The notes under the pieces were generated by a model, which saw nothing but the letters and a program-made list of their open reading frames with translations, searched no databases and was not told the origin of the DNA. A DNA stretch of 23,661 nucleotides, taken from IMG/VR virus record IMGVR_UViG_3300023210_000226, positions 1 to 23,661 of that record; one strand, written 5' to 3'. The stretch's first letter is position 1. Each line of letters opens with the position of its first letter. A program made the position numbers and the translations under genes. Shown here piece by piece: positions 1 through 6,127 of the stretch. Origin of the DNA: a virus.

Positions 1-19
1 TTGGTTTAATTAGTGGCAT
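1..19 (-). CDS. Partial start of a gene running off the left edge
   Basis: An ATG lies at 19-17 and is followed by an open frame to the window edge, reading M-P-L-I-K-P. It starts 20 nt after the end of the upstream nuclease gene, on the same strand. Its start context (TTACTTTAATATGC on the minus strand) repeats 14 bases found at the start of the 10163 gene, which supports a real start. Too little is visible to name a product. Confidence 0.35.
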
Positions 20-39
20 ATTAAAGTAATAAAGATTGC

Positions 40-549
40 TTAAAATGTTTCTATGCTATTTAATCTATCGTTTTGTATCTCATAGGTTGGTGCTTTTAAT
101 TCAAAGGTGCTGCCATCCGTTCTTGTCCTTATAGTTCCCTTCTCATATAAATTAGCACGTTCCAAAAGTTCATCTTTTGTAACCCAACCGCAAATAGTAA
201 GTTCACTTGTTTTCTTGTTTATAGAACAAAATATATAGGCATCGCATTTAAAGTCCGATTGATATGCTATGAAATTATTCACATAATATGGTTTTGGATT
301 TACCATTCTGCCCATAGTTTTAACATCCACTTTAATACCATTATATTTAAGGTCATAGCCTCCATCAAATCCATTACTGAATTTAGTGTCTATGCCCAGA
401 TATTGTTTAACAATAGTTTCTCCCAAGAGACCAACATATTGTTCTCCCTTATTGCCATCTGCCCTTCCCCTATTTGCAATGTTGTTGTTTTTGAGGAAAT
501 CCCAAGCGGTTTTCTTTACTTTATTATTTATTGGTAAAACAACCATCAT
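40..549 (-). CDS. PD-(D/E)XK-type nuclease-like protein
   Basis: This 169-aa protein has the spacing of a PD-(D/E)XK nuclease core. Glu44 sits in GET at the end of the first helix, Asp66 in the YDLKY strand, and Asp75-Val-Lys77 forms the (D/E)xK pair (KVDVKT). Such folds cleave DNA as restriction, repair or resolvase-type enzymes; the substrate cannot be read here. The first ATG (549) overlaps the stop of the upstream gene in an ATGA arrangement, and a second ATG follows directly, so either may be used. It is the last full gene of the replication and regulation block, behind a sigma-like factor and a four-Cys protein. It could also be a non-cleaving member of the fold. Confidence is good for the fold and low for the role. 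Confidence 0.6.
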   Translation of the reverse strand: MMVVLPINNKVKKTAWDFLKNNNIANRGRADGNKGEQYVGLLGETIVKQYLGIDTKFSNGFDGGYDLKYNGIKVDVKTMGRMVNPKPYYVNNFIAYQSDFKCDAYIFCSINKKTSELTICGWVTKDELLERANLYEKGTIRTRTDGSTFELKAPTYEIQNDRLNSIETF

Positions 550-932
550 CTGTTAAACTCATTGTGTATTTTAAGTAATTTCTGCTTTACAGGTTTGAAA
601 CAACTGCTGCAATTTGTGGGCTGCAATTTATCATTAAAGATGCGATTGTAAACAGAATAAATCTCTTTAACCATACTACCGCTAATTGTGTTTTTGGGTT
701 GTGTAAATAACCACTCAATAATATCCAACTCCTCATCGGTTGGTGCATTGTATTTTCCATAAGGGAATAAATCATTTAGTAATTCTTGTCTTTTGTCGCA
801 ACCGCAGTCCTCTCCCAATACTGCTTTAGCTAATTTGTCAATACCAGTCTTGCGAAACACTTTCTCTACTGTGTCTCCAAGTCCTGTTGACTTAATCTCT
901 TGCGAACTCGTTTTTGATTGCTTCTTTGGCAT
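546..932 (-). CDS. Conserved-looking four-cysteine phage protein, function unknown
   Basis: This 128-aa protein has no function I recognise with certainty. The N-terminal third carries a GLGDTVEKVFRKTGID stretch leading into CGCDKRQE (Cys43, Cys45). The C-terminal third has a CSSC pair (Cys108, Cys111). The CxC and CxxC pairs together could bind one zinc ion, but that is inference. The GLGDT...CGCDKR pattern is one I associate with small proteins of Bacteroidota phages. The gene overlaps the end of the sigma-like gene by 41 nt, and its own stop overlaps the downstream nuclease start (ATGA), so the three are probably co-translated. A role with the sigma-like factor or in late gene control is possible, but only its position points to this. 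Confidence 0.7.
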   Translation of the reverse strand: MPKKQSKTSSQEIKSTGLGDTVEKVFRKTGIDKLAKAVLGEDCGCDKRQELLNDLFPYGKYNAPTDEELDIIEWLFTQPKNTISGSMVKEIYSVYNRIFNDKLQPTNCSSCFKPVKQKLLKIHNEFNR

Positions 933-1443
933 TTTTTAATGTGTTAAATATACTGCTTAAACTTATCTTGGTTTCTTTGGCAATCTCCCTCATAGACATA
1001 CCTTTATGATAGTAAAGATTAAAGATACCTTTGTCATACCAGTACCAATCCTCAACCAAGTTTTCAACTCTTTCAAATATTGCTTCGGCTTCCTCCTTTG
1101 CTTCGATATAATCCAAGCTATCTTCATACATTCCTTCAAAATTAGAATCCGTAATCTCACCTGTCGAATGTACGATAGGATTTTTCTTACAACTTGTGTG
1201 TATGTTTGCATAATATAAATTTCTTAACGTAATGTAAATGTAAAATGTATTAACCTCTGTTTCGTTATACATAATCTTTTGAGGTTCTTTAACATAGTCA
1301 AATATCCTGACAAACATCTCCTGCACAAGTTCTTTCGCTTGTTCTTCGGAAATGCCGAAAGAGTACGCCATATTAAACCAATCTTCATATTTATTTGCGA
1401 GTTTTTCGAGTAACTCCTCCTTCGTCAACATAATCAATAACAC
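892..1443 (-). CDS. Phage-encoded sigma-70-family (ECF-like) RNA polymerase sigma factor
   Basis: This 183-aa protein has the two-domain plan of an ECF-type sigma factor. Residues about 12-80 look like region 2: helices around KYEDWFNMAYSFG, then ELVQEMFVRIFDY, then the 2.4-like TFYIYITLRNLYY. Residues about 135-180 look like region 4, with an HTH reading GMSMREIAKETKISLSSIFN. An acidic linker (about 95-130) joins them. Such proteins redirect host RNA polymerase to chosen promoters; in a phage this would most simply serve middle or late transcription. The frame starts at ATG 1443, but Met5 (1431), giving MLTKEELLEKL, is an equally good start. It overlaps the 3' end of the VRR-NUC gene by 53 nt (41 nt with the later start). 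A sigma-like DNA-binding regulator without sigma activity is the main alternative. Confidence 0.72.
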   Translation of the reverse strand: MLLIMLTKEELLEKLANKYEDWFNMAYSFGISEEQAKELVQEMFVRIFDYVKEPQKIMYNETEVNTFYIYITLRNLYYANIHTSCKKNPIVHSTGEITDSNFEGMYEDSLDYIEAKEEAEAIFERVENLVEDWYWYDKGIFNLYYHKGMSMREIAKETKISLSSIFNTLKNAKEAIKNEFARD

Positions 1444-1708
1444 TTAAAATTTGTTCCAATGAATTACAAACCGAATAATTACCTTTCCATTTGGTCTGAA
1501 ACTCTACTTCGTCAGGTGTTAGTCTCTGTTGGCTCTTTGTTTTGCTTCCATCTTTTAGTTCAATCATAAAGTTGTCGTTTCTGTAACCTAATATCAAATC
1601 AGGCGCACCCTTACCTAATTGGTGTGTATGCAGTACTGATATGTCTAATTTTCTTAATTGTTGCACGATTTCTTTTTGATTGGCATCTACTCTTGCTTTT
1701 TTTCGCAT
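1391..1708 (-). CDS. VRR-NUC domain nuclease (Holliday-junction-resolvase-like)
   Basis: This 105-aa protein has the compact VRR-NUC/PD-(D/E)XK core. GAPDLIL contains Asp37, IELKDG contains Glu50-x-Lys52, and a conserved-looking Gln (Q60/Q61) follows. Length and motif order fit phage VRR-NUC proteins, which are thought to act on branched or flap DNA during replication and recombination. It begins inside the last 22 nt of the primase-helicase gene, and its own end overlaps the sigma-like gene, so it is part of the replication operon. Resolvase activity is a family-level expectation; the sequence alone shows a plausible nuclease active site. Confidence 0.8.
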   Translation of the reverse strand: MRKKARVDANQKEIVQQLRKLDISVLHTHQLGKGAPDLILGYRNDNFMIELKDGSKTKSQQRLTPDEVEFQTKWKGNYSVCNSLEQILSVIDYVDEGGVTRKTRK

Positions 1709-3411
1709 CTTTGAACATCTATATCGTTAAATGGGGTGTACCCATCAAAGTAATATCTCTGTTCTCTTATGTTAAATTCGATATTCTCTACGTCTTGAGG
1801 AATACCGACTAATTTTTGTTTCTTAATCTTTTGCGACCCAAATATAACACTTGTATTTGAGAAATCCAAAGCACGATGAGGTCTCCATACAAACATCACA
1901 TTATCTGCCTTGTCTGAAAACGTACCTCCACCCTTAATTCGGTTCACATCGGGTTTGTAATATCTACCGCCTTCATCTTTCATTGGCGTAACTTGATGAG
2001 CTACTAAATTAACGGATATTTTGTTGTCTACCGCAAAACGCTTTAATTCACTCATAAACCTACTGATATATAAATCCTCTCTTTCACCTCTGTACATCTT
2101 ATGCTGAACCGTATTGTATGGGTCAATGATTAGTGAACGAATACCTTTTGTCTTAACCAAAAACTTGGCACGTTCAAAGATACTATCCAAGTTAAAGTTC
2201 TTTTTAGGATATATTAAGAAGAAATGCCTCTTGACAAAATCAATCGCTTCAAGGTATTCATCTTTAGTCATCTGATTGTTTTTATAGTATGGGTCAGCAC
2301 TCTTTCCAACATACATCTCAACAATGTCATTGAAAAAGTCTTTCATCGGCATATTTTCAGGACTGAATACTCCAAACTTCCAACCATCGTGGAATGCCTT
2401 GATAGTAGCAAGTTGATTAAGAAATAATGATTTACCCTCATTCTGATAGCCAGTCCATATGTTAACCTCTCCACTTCTCCAAGTCCAAGCATTATCTACC
2501 TGTGGAATGTACGTTGTAGTGCCTCGTTCCTGACCATTCTCAAAACCATCAAGCATTGATTCAAATACATCATCAACCTCAAATACACCCTCTACTTTAG
2601 GCGTTTCAGCCATTTTAAGGCGATTTAAGAGACTTTCAGCACCTTCCTTGACTAACACCTCATTGGCATCCTTAAACGGTCTTAAATCGACTATTTTACA
2701 TTTCTCAACACCAAATCGTCTAATTAACTCTTGTTGCAAGTTTCGACCATTATCATCATTATCTGTTGCAATGTAGATAGTTGATGCCTCGTCAAAAACG
2801 TCATAACAAGTTGTTAGACATTCTAATTTCTTATCTATTGATTTGTCTCCAACATTAGGCGCACCCATATTAACAGAAGTGTGCGTTTTGCAACCTGCAA
2901 CCTCCCAAGACAACGAATCAATCTCACCTTCACATATTACAATTCTATCTTTACCCTTTACTCCATCGTAATTGTATATGATTGGTTGGGCATCTTTAGC
3001 TTGTGCAAAGAATTTACCATCAACACCACGCTTTTTGTAGTTAATCAATTCTCCGTTCTTGAAGTATGGAAAGTAAATGTTTTTATCATCTGATGAAGAT
3101 ACAATCTTGTTTCTGTCTATAACATCATCGGTAATGCCTCTTTCATTAAGAAACTTTCTGCCTTTCTTTGAAAGTCGTTTCATATTGCTTTTATTCGGCT
3201 TTGCGTATTCTCTCATCTTTTCAAATCTTTTTACTGTTCCTTGCCAAGTACACTTGTGGCAGTTATAAATGCCCTCAACCAAGTTGATAGACATACACGT
3301 ATCTTTCCAGTTTTCCTTTCCTAAACTCTTGCACTTTGGGCATCTTACCTTCTGTTGTGTGTCATTTCCTCTTGGTTCAATGCCAATGTTAATAAATTCT
3401 TGTAAATACAT
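1687..3411 (-). CDS. Bifunctional primase-helicase (T7 gp4-like)
   Basis: At 574 aa this is close to the length of T7 gp4. From the N-terminus it has a primase zinc ribbon (Cys24-x2-Cys27 and Cys51-x2-Cys54), then a TOPRIM primase core with the catalytic Glu in ICEGEID (about 158-164) and the acidic cluster ATDNDDNG (about 215-222). After a linker near 265-290 comes a DnaB/RecA-type helicase domain with Walker A GYQNEGKS (321-328), Walker B-like SLIIDPYN (426-433) and a VAHQ motif (470-473). Such enzymes unwind the fork and lay primers. The gene follows an AT-rich, repeat-rich region that may be an origin. No DNA polymerase is seen in the window, so the phage either uses the host's or encodes one elsewhere. 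Confidence 0.95.
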   Translation of the reverse strand: MYLQEFINIGIEPRGNDTQQKVRCPKCKSLGKENWKDTCMSINLVEGIYNCHKCTWQGTVKRFEKMREYAKPNKSNMKRLSKKGRKFLNERGITDDVIDRNKIVSSSDDKNIYFPYFKNGELINYKKRGVDGKFFAQAKDAQPIIYNYDGVKGKDRIVICEGEIDSLSWEVAGCKTHTSVNMGAPNVGDKSIDKKLECLTTCYDVFDEASTIYIATDNDDNGRNLQQELIRRFGVEKCKIVDLRPFKDANEVLVKEGAESLLNRLKMAETPKVEGVFEVDDVFESMLDGFENGQERGTTTYIPQVDNAWTWRSGEVNIWTGYQNEGKSLFLNQLATIKAFHDGWKFGVFSPENMPMKDFFNDIVEMYVGKSADPYYKNNQMTKDEYLEAIDFVKRHFFLIYPKKNFNLDSIFERAKFLVKTKGIRSLIIDPYNTVQHKMYRGEREDLYISRFMSELKRFAVDNKISVNLVAHQVTPMKDEGGRYYKPDVNRIKGGGTFSDKADNVMFVWRPHRALDFSNTSVIFGSQKIKKQKLVGIPQDVENIEFNIREQRYYFDGYTPFNDIDVQRCEKKQE

Positions 3412-3440
3412 TTTGTTGTTTCGTTTTTATTTTGTTTTTT

Positions 3441-3572
3441 TTACACATATTATAATATGTTATATATCATAATATGTATTTTAATGTATCATATTATGAT
3501 ATTTTTTATATAATATATACATAATATGATTCATTTCGTAATATGTTATGTAATGATTCATATTATGATTCA
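3441..3572. repeat. AT-rich palindrome / iteron-like cluster, candidate replication origin
   Basis: The gap between the winged-helix gene and the primase-helicase gene is almost pure A+T and is filled with variants of CATAATATGATTCA and its complement. A perfect 16-bp palindrome ACATATTATAATATGT lies at 3445-3460. ATCATATTATGAT lies at 3489-3501 and ACATAATATGATTCAT at 3520-3535. TGATTCA occurs twice around a CATATTATGA at 3554-3572. Repeats of this kind next to an initiator-like winged-helix gene and a primase-helicase suggest an origin or operator array. The function is inferred; the repeats are seen directly. Confidence 0.5.
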
Positions 3573-3850
3573 GCAGACTTAAATTGAGGATTGATATAAA
3601 TTCTACGCTCTTTACCATCAAAACCTATACTTTTCGTTTCACGTCTAATACAGGCATTTTCCTCAAGTTTATTCAAAATTCTATATAAAGTCCTATCCTT
3701 GAGCGTTAAAGTCTCGCAAATGTGCTTATTTGAAGCGAAACAGTACCCTTTGTCGGATGCTAAAGACTTAATATAAGAAAATACAGCTTTTTCCGTAAAT
3801 GTTAGTTTACTTAAACCTTCCATATTTACTTTTATATAATTTGTTTTCAT
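3563..3850 (-). CDS. Winged helix-turn-helix DNA-binding protein (initiator or regulator type)
   Basis: This 95-aa protein reads as a single winged HTH. LTFTEKAVFSYIKSLASDKGYCFASNKHICETLTLKDRTLYRILNKLEENACIRRE (given in pieces: LTFTEKAVFSY, ASNKHICETLTL, RTLYRILNKLEE) has the layout of HTH_36/DnaD-N-type domains. A basic wing (KRRIY) follows. Such domains open many phage replication initiators, but here nothing follows the wing, so it could be a stand-alone initiator, helicase loader or repressor. It sits directly before the AT-rich repeat cluster and the primase-helicase. Its ATG is only 5 nt after the U-tract of a strong terminator, so expression must depend on readthrough, antitermination or a start I cannot see. 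Confidence 0.72.
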   Translation of the reverse strand: MKTNYIKVNMEGLSKLTFTEKAVFSYIKSLASDKGYCFASNKHICETLTLKDRTLYRILNKLEENACIRRETKSIGFDGKERRIYINPQFKSAES

Positions 3851-3855
3851 AAGCT

Positions 3856-3878
3856 AAAAAAAGGGGTCTTTCGACCCC
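3856..3878 (-). terminator. Rho-independent terminator after the SSB-like gene
   Basis: On the minus strand a perfect 6-bp GC-rich stem (GGGGTC / GACCCC) closed by a GAAA tetraloop is followed by seven U residues. It lies 9 nt after the SSB-like gene and ends 5 nt before the winged-helix start. It is one of the strongest terminator-like structures in the window. Confidence 0.85.
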
Positions 3879-3886
3879 CTCTTGAT

Positions 3887-4153
3887 TTAGAATGGAAAGT
3901 CATCGTTAACTTCCACAGGTTTTTGTTTTGGCGCAGCATTGTTATTAGCTGGTTGATACTCATCAATGTAAACACTATGAGTTTTACCATATTGGTCTGC
4001 TTCACGCTTCTTTGAAACTCCAAGTCTCAAATAACGCTCTCCGTTATATTCAGTCCAAAAGTCTTTTACTTTTGATTCTGAAATTGATATATTAACAATC
4101 TCTAACCCATTGGGTGCTTGTCGACCTGTGCCGACATACTTCTTATCTGACAT
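3887..4153 (-). CDS. SSB-like small protein with acidic DDFPF tail
   Basis: This 88-aa protein ends in EVNDDFPF, the acidic aromatic tail by which bacterial and phage single-strand-binding proteins recruit partner enzymes. The body (about 15-70) is rich in alternating beta-type residues, but I cannot name its fold with confidence. A linker rich in Asn, Ala, Pro and Lys (about 69-80) separates body and tail, as in SSBs. It lies 3 nt after the ERF annealing gene and just before a terminator, so the two are very likely co-expressed. An ssDNA-binding or recombination accessory role fits both tail and context. The alternative is an unrelated protein with an SSB-mimic tail. Confidence 0.62.
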   Translation of the reverse strand: MSDKKYVGTGRQAPNGLEIVNISISESKVKDFWTEYNGERYLRLGVSKKREADQYGKTHSVYIDEYQPANNNAAPKQKPVEVNDDFPF

Positions 4154-4156
4154 AAT

Positions 4157-4711
4157 TTATTGATTTAATAATTGTTCTACTTTTTTACTTACTTTATATT
4201 TAGTTCTTATCTCATTGACAGTTTTGCCTCGTGCAATCCACACTTTAGCTTGTTCAAAGAGTTCTCCCGATTCAGGAATCCATTTTTTGTCGATTTCCTG
4301 ATTAGGTTCAATGTTTTTCTTGGTATTGTCAAGTGTATCATTGTCCTTTGTGTCATCTATTAGAAATAAGCCATTTAAGGCATATTTACGTGCATAAGAT
4401 GATGAAGTGCCGAAAGATTGTGCTATATCCATACCCTTTTTATTAGGTTCGATACCTGCTTGTGCTTTCGTCTCTATTACACCATCCATATTCTTAAATT
4501 GAGCAGTTGCTTCAACATAAGATATTCCGTTGTCTAACTCTACAACCTTATCGGATAGATTTAAAACAACTTTGTGTTCTATCAGTAGAGGTTTTACTGC
4601 TTCCAGTATATCCTCACAGCTTCGGTATTTATACTTACCGAAACCATTGAACTGATTCTTTGGTGCTTTCAGTCCCCCCTGAATATCCACCAGTTTTTCA
4701 TATAGATTCAT
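4157..4711 (-). CDS. ERF-family single-strand annealing protein
   Basis: At 184 aa from the chosen start, this has the hallmarks of the ERF superfamily of phage recombinases. The N-terminus reads MNLYEKLVDIQ, and GKYKYRSCEDILEAVKPLL follows about 25 residues in. Later come MDIAQSFGTSSSYARKYAL and the acidic FLIDDTKDND. ERF proteins anneal complementary strands in recombination and break repair. The frame extends upstream to 4777, but that extension is hydrophobic, overlaps the nuclease gene and contains the promoter, so Met at 4711 is the likely start. The C-terminal tail (after about residue 130) is a lysine-rich helical segment of unknown role. A good promoter abuts the start, and the SSB-like gene follows. 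Confidence 0.88.
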   Translation of the reverse strand: MNLYEKLVDIQGGLKAPKNQFNGFGKYKYRSCEDILEAVKPLLIEHKVVLNLSDKVVELDNGISYVEATAQFKNMDGVIETKAQAGIEPNKKGMDIAQSFGTSSSYARKYALNGLFLIDDTKDNDTLDNTKKNIEPNQEIDKKWIPESGELFEQAKVWIARGKTVNEIRTKYKVSKKVEQLLNQ

Positions 4712-4715
4712 ATTG

Positions 4716-4746
4716 CAAATATATAAATTCCAACTGACATTACAAA
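4716..4746 (-). promoter_or_regulatory. Bacteroidota-type promoter directly before the ERF gene
   Basis: On the minus strand TTTG (4746-4743) is followed after 19 nt by TATATTTG (4723-4716), an exact match to the Bacteroidota TTTG...TAnnTTTG promoter. The expected transcription start falls at about the A of the ATG at 4711, so the transcript may be leaderless. The -33 element overlaps the end of the upstream nuclease gene. Confidence 0.68.
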
Positions 4747-5117
4747 ATAATATCAAAATTATTGAAATTTTTTGCATACTTATTCGTTAAAGATAGTCGC
4801 ATAGCTTTCTGTTCTTCATTAGGAACAATAAAAAAACCATTGTGTTCATCGAACCAAATAGCAAAGAAATCGCATAAGTGCTTTGGATAAATGCCTCCCT
4901 CTCTATGTAAGGTAACTCTTGTATTATTGTGTTCAGGGTCTTTTTGCCTATCGGCACTTACATACTTTATCTGTACCTTAAATACCTTTCCATTTTTCTC
5001 TAATATGCAATCGTAAGGAGATGCGTCTAATAAGGGCATAGATACATTAAAACCTCTTTCCATTGCTCTTGTTGCAAATCTGTACTCGGCAAAGCAACCC
5101 TTCTGATTTCTATCCAT
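4740..5117 (-). CDS. PD-(D/E)XK endonuclease, PDDEXK_11-like
   Basis: This 125-aa protein starts MDRNQKGCFAEYRFATRAME, with Glu11 in the first helix. Asp36 lies in SPYDCIL, and Gln49-x-Lys51 in KVQIKY, so the core is E...D...QxK. This matches the small PD-(D/E)XK family often described as group-I-intron-associated endonucleases, which also occurs free-standing in phage recombination clusters. The frame extends to 5132, but Met at 5117 gives the family-like N-terminus and avoids the promoter-like sequence. It opens the recombination/replication operon, just after a strong terminator, and ERF follows. The role could be recombination nuclease or host-DNA degradation; only the fold is supported. 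Confidence 0.75.
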   Translation of the reverse strand: MDRNQKGCFAEYRFATRAMERGFNVSMPLLDASPYDCILEKNGKVFKVQIKYVSADRQKDPEHNNTRVTLHREGGIYPKHLCDFFAIWFDEHNGFFIVPNEEQKAMRLSLTNKYAKNFNNFDIIL

Positions 5118-5121
5118 ATCG

Positions 5122-5129
5122 CTAATATA
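5122..5129 (-). promoter_or_regulatory. Possible -7 promoter box before the PDDEXK gene
   Basis: TATATTAG on the minus strand is one base from TAnnTTTG and follows the U-tract of the 5131-5163 terminator. The junction with the gene (TATATTAGCGATATG) matches the ERF promoter junction (TATATTTGCAATATG) in length and in all but two bases. No good TTTG is found 19-20 nt upstream, so support is moderate. Confidence 0.4.
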
Positions 5130-5130
5130 C

Positions 5131-5163
5131 AAAAAAAAAGTGGCAATCTTACAGGATTACCAC
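5131..5163 (-). terminator. Rho-independent terminator after the structural/lysis block
   Basis: A 9-bp stem with one C-A mismatch (GTGGTAATC / GATTGCCAC on the minus strand) and a 6-nt loop is followed by nine U residues. It closes transcription coming from the structural and lysis genes and separates it from the recombination operon. Confidence 0.85.
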
Positions 5164-5213
5164 TCTACGAAACAAAATAAACAAATGAAAAACAGGATAG
5201 ACCTGACACAGAA

Positions 5214-5221
5214 CAAATATA
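5214..5221 (-). promoter_or_regulatory. Weak promoter box within repeat cluster
   Basis: TATATTTG is a perfect -7 element of Bacteroidota type and lies just downstream of two repeat copies. The position where a TTTG would be expected holds TACC instead, so it may need an activator or be chance. If active, it would make a transcript of about 75-80 nt up to the 5131-5163 terminator. Confidence 0.3.
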
Positions 5222-5258
5222 CCCTATTAAATTCATAAAGGGGTATTAAATTCACAAA
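5222..5258 (-). repeat. Pair of TATTAAATTCAYA intergenic repeats
   Basis: Two direct copies (plus-strand TATTAAATTCATA from 5225 and TATTAAATTCACA from 5244, 19 bp apart) sit between the basic mini-gene and the terminator. The same repeat occurs at 10231/10248 and in the 22195-22325 region, always at operon boundaries. An operator or activator site is the simplest reading. Confidence 0.6.
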
Positions 5259-5263
5259 AGTTA

Positions 5264-5389
5264 TTAACGCCCTTGTCCTCTGTATTTTTTCTTGTACCCT
5301 TTTTGACCTACTGAAGCGTTTTTTGAATGTACGTTAGGTCTTTTTTTCTTTGGATTAGGTACAAATACACTAATTATCTTTTTCGGCAT
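5264..5389 (-). CDS. Small basic protein, 41 aa, function unknown
   Basis: The protein starts MPKKIISVFVPNPKKKRP and ends GYKKKYRGQGR, with about a third basic residues. The SKNAS...YKKKYRGQGR ending resembles tiny proteins that I associate with aquatic phage genomes. The frame is open upstream to 5632, but that part lies antiparallel in frame to the holin-like coding sequence and looks non-protein-like, so Met at 5389 is chosen. It overlaps the end of the holin-like gene by 20 nt, suggesting coupled translation. Nucleic-acid binding is possible from the charge, but no known function is visible. Confidence 0.6.
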   Translation of the reverse strand: MPKKIISVFVPNPKKKRPNVHSKNASVGQKGYKKKYRGQGR

Positions 5390-5771
5390 TCTTTTTAGTT
5401 TTTTCCCAAGTTCTTCCAACAAAATACGCACCGTAGACTGTAATGAGTAATGACTGAAAAATAGGGATATATTCTTCTTGTACTGTAAACTCTCCAATGT
5501 TTCCATCGGTAAATGCCAATAAGGTAAACATCGTTGTAAGAAAGACCAAAGTAAGCGGTCTAATGTTTTTTGACAGAAAGCTATCGCTTTGCATATCATA
5601 CTTCCAGCGTTCTGTAACTTGTTCTTGGGCATCTTTGTCGGCTTCTTCTAATAGTTCTTGTATCTTTTGTTTTGCTTGTAGGCGTTCCTCATCGGTAGTT
5701 GTTACTTTATCTATAACATCACCAATATCCTTTATAAGACCGCCTGTAATTAGTTGTAATAACTTTTTCAT
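5370..5771 (-). CDS. Holin-like membrane protein (GTA-type holin_3TM-like)
   Basis: This 133-aa protein has an N-terminal amphipathic segment (about 1-22), a charged helical region (about 25-60), then two membrane-spanning stretches at about 72-88 and 101-120. It closes with a basic, charged tail (RTWEKTKKNAEKDN). The order, with an Arg-Pro pair just before the first span, resembles the phage/GTA holin family with three possible membrane segments. Such proteins let the endolysin reach the cell wall. It overlaps the M15 endolysin gene by 1 nt, which supports a lysis role. An alternative is a membrane-bound accessory of the lysis cassette. Confidence 0.75.
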   Translation of the reverse strand: MKKLLQLITGGLIKDIGDVIDKVTTTDEERLQAKQKIQELLEEADKDAQEQVTERWKYDMQSDSFLSKNIRPLTLVFLTTMFTLLAFTDGNIGEFTVQEEYIPIFQSLLITVYGAYFVGRTWEKTKKNAEKDN

Positions 5772-6127
5772 TAGTAAGTCCAGATTACGTTTTTATCTTT
5801 GTCTGGGTCAATATCTATGTGTATAAAGTTGTCTGCAATGCCAATACGATTGATACCAACTTGTTGGATTGCGTTAACAAGTTTAAAACGCATCCTTGAG
5901 TTTCTTATGGCAATATCTACCGCAAAACCTTTTGTGTGGCTACTGGAAGGAACTCCTCCAACTTTGGCATTCCATTCTTTAGACCTGTAACCAGAAGTAA
6001 TTATAAGTGGCTCTCCAACTATATGTCTAATCTCATCAAGTTTCTCTAACAAGATTTTATTCATATATAGTTCTCCACTTCCTTTTACATCTGGAGAATC
6101 AAATTCTTCGTACTTAAAATACTTCAT
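5771..6127 (-). CDS. M15-family peptidase endolysin (D-Ala-D-Ala carboxypeptidase type)
   Basis: This 118-aa protein carries the M15A motifs in order. ITSGYRS is at about 43-49, the zinc-binding SSHTKGFAVD is at 62-71 (His64 and Asp71 as ligands), and FIHIDID is near 101-107 (His103 as third ligand). These enzymes hydrolyse peptidoglycan peptides, here to release progeny phage. There is no signal peptide, so export would depend on a holin; two membrane-protein candidates flank it. Its start overlaps the upstream small membrane protein stop by 4 nt (ATGA). A virion-associated wall hydrolase is possible, but the lysis position makes endolysin more likely. Confidence 0.9.
   Translation of the reverse strand: MKYFKYEEFDSPDVKGSGELYMNKILLEKLDEIRHIVGEPLIITSGYRSKEWNAKVGGVPSSSHTKGFAVDIAIRNSRMRFKLVNAIQQVGINRIGIADNFIHIDIDPDKDKNVIWTY

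Noticed and set aside
3441-3572. CRISPR-like array
   Set aside because: The repeats are short, palindromic and irregular, with no uniform unique spacers and no cas genes.
5390-5632. Upstream extension of the 41-aa basic gene
   Set aside because: It is read in another frame through the holin-like gene, and its composition (Cys, Leu, Ser, Gln rich) looks like a shadow; the internal Met at 5389 gives a cleaner gene.
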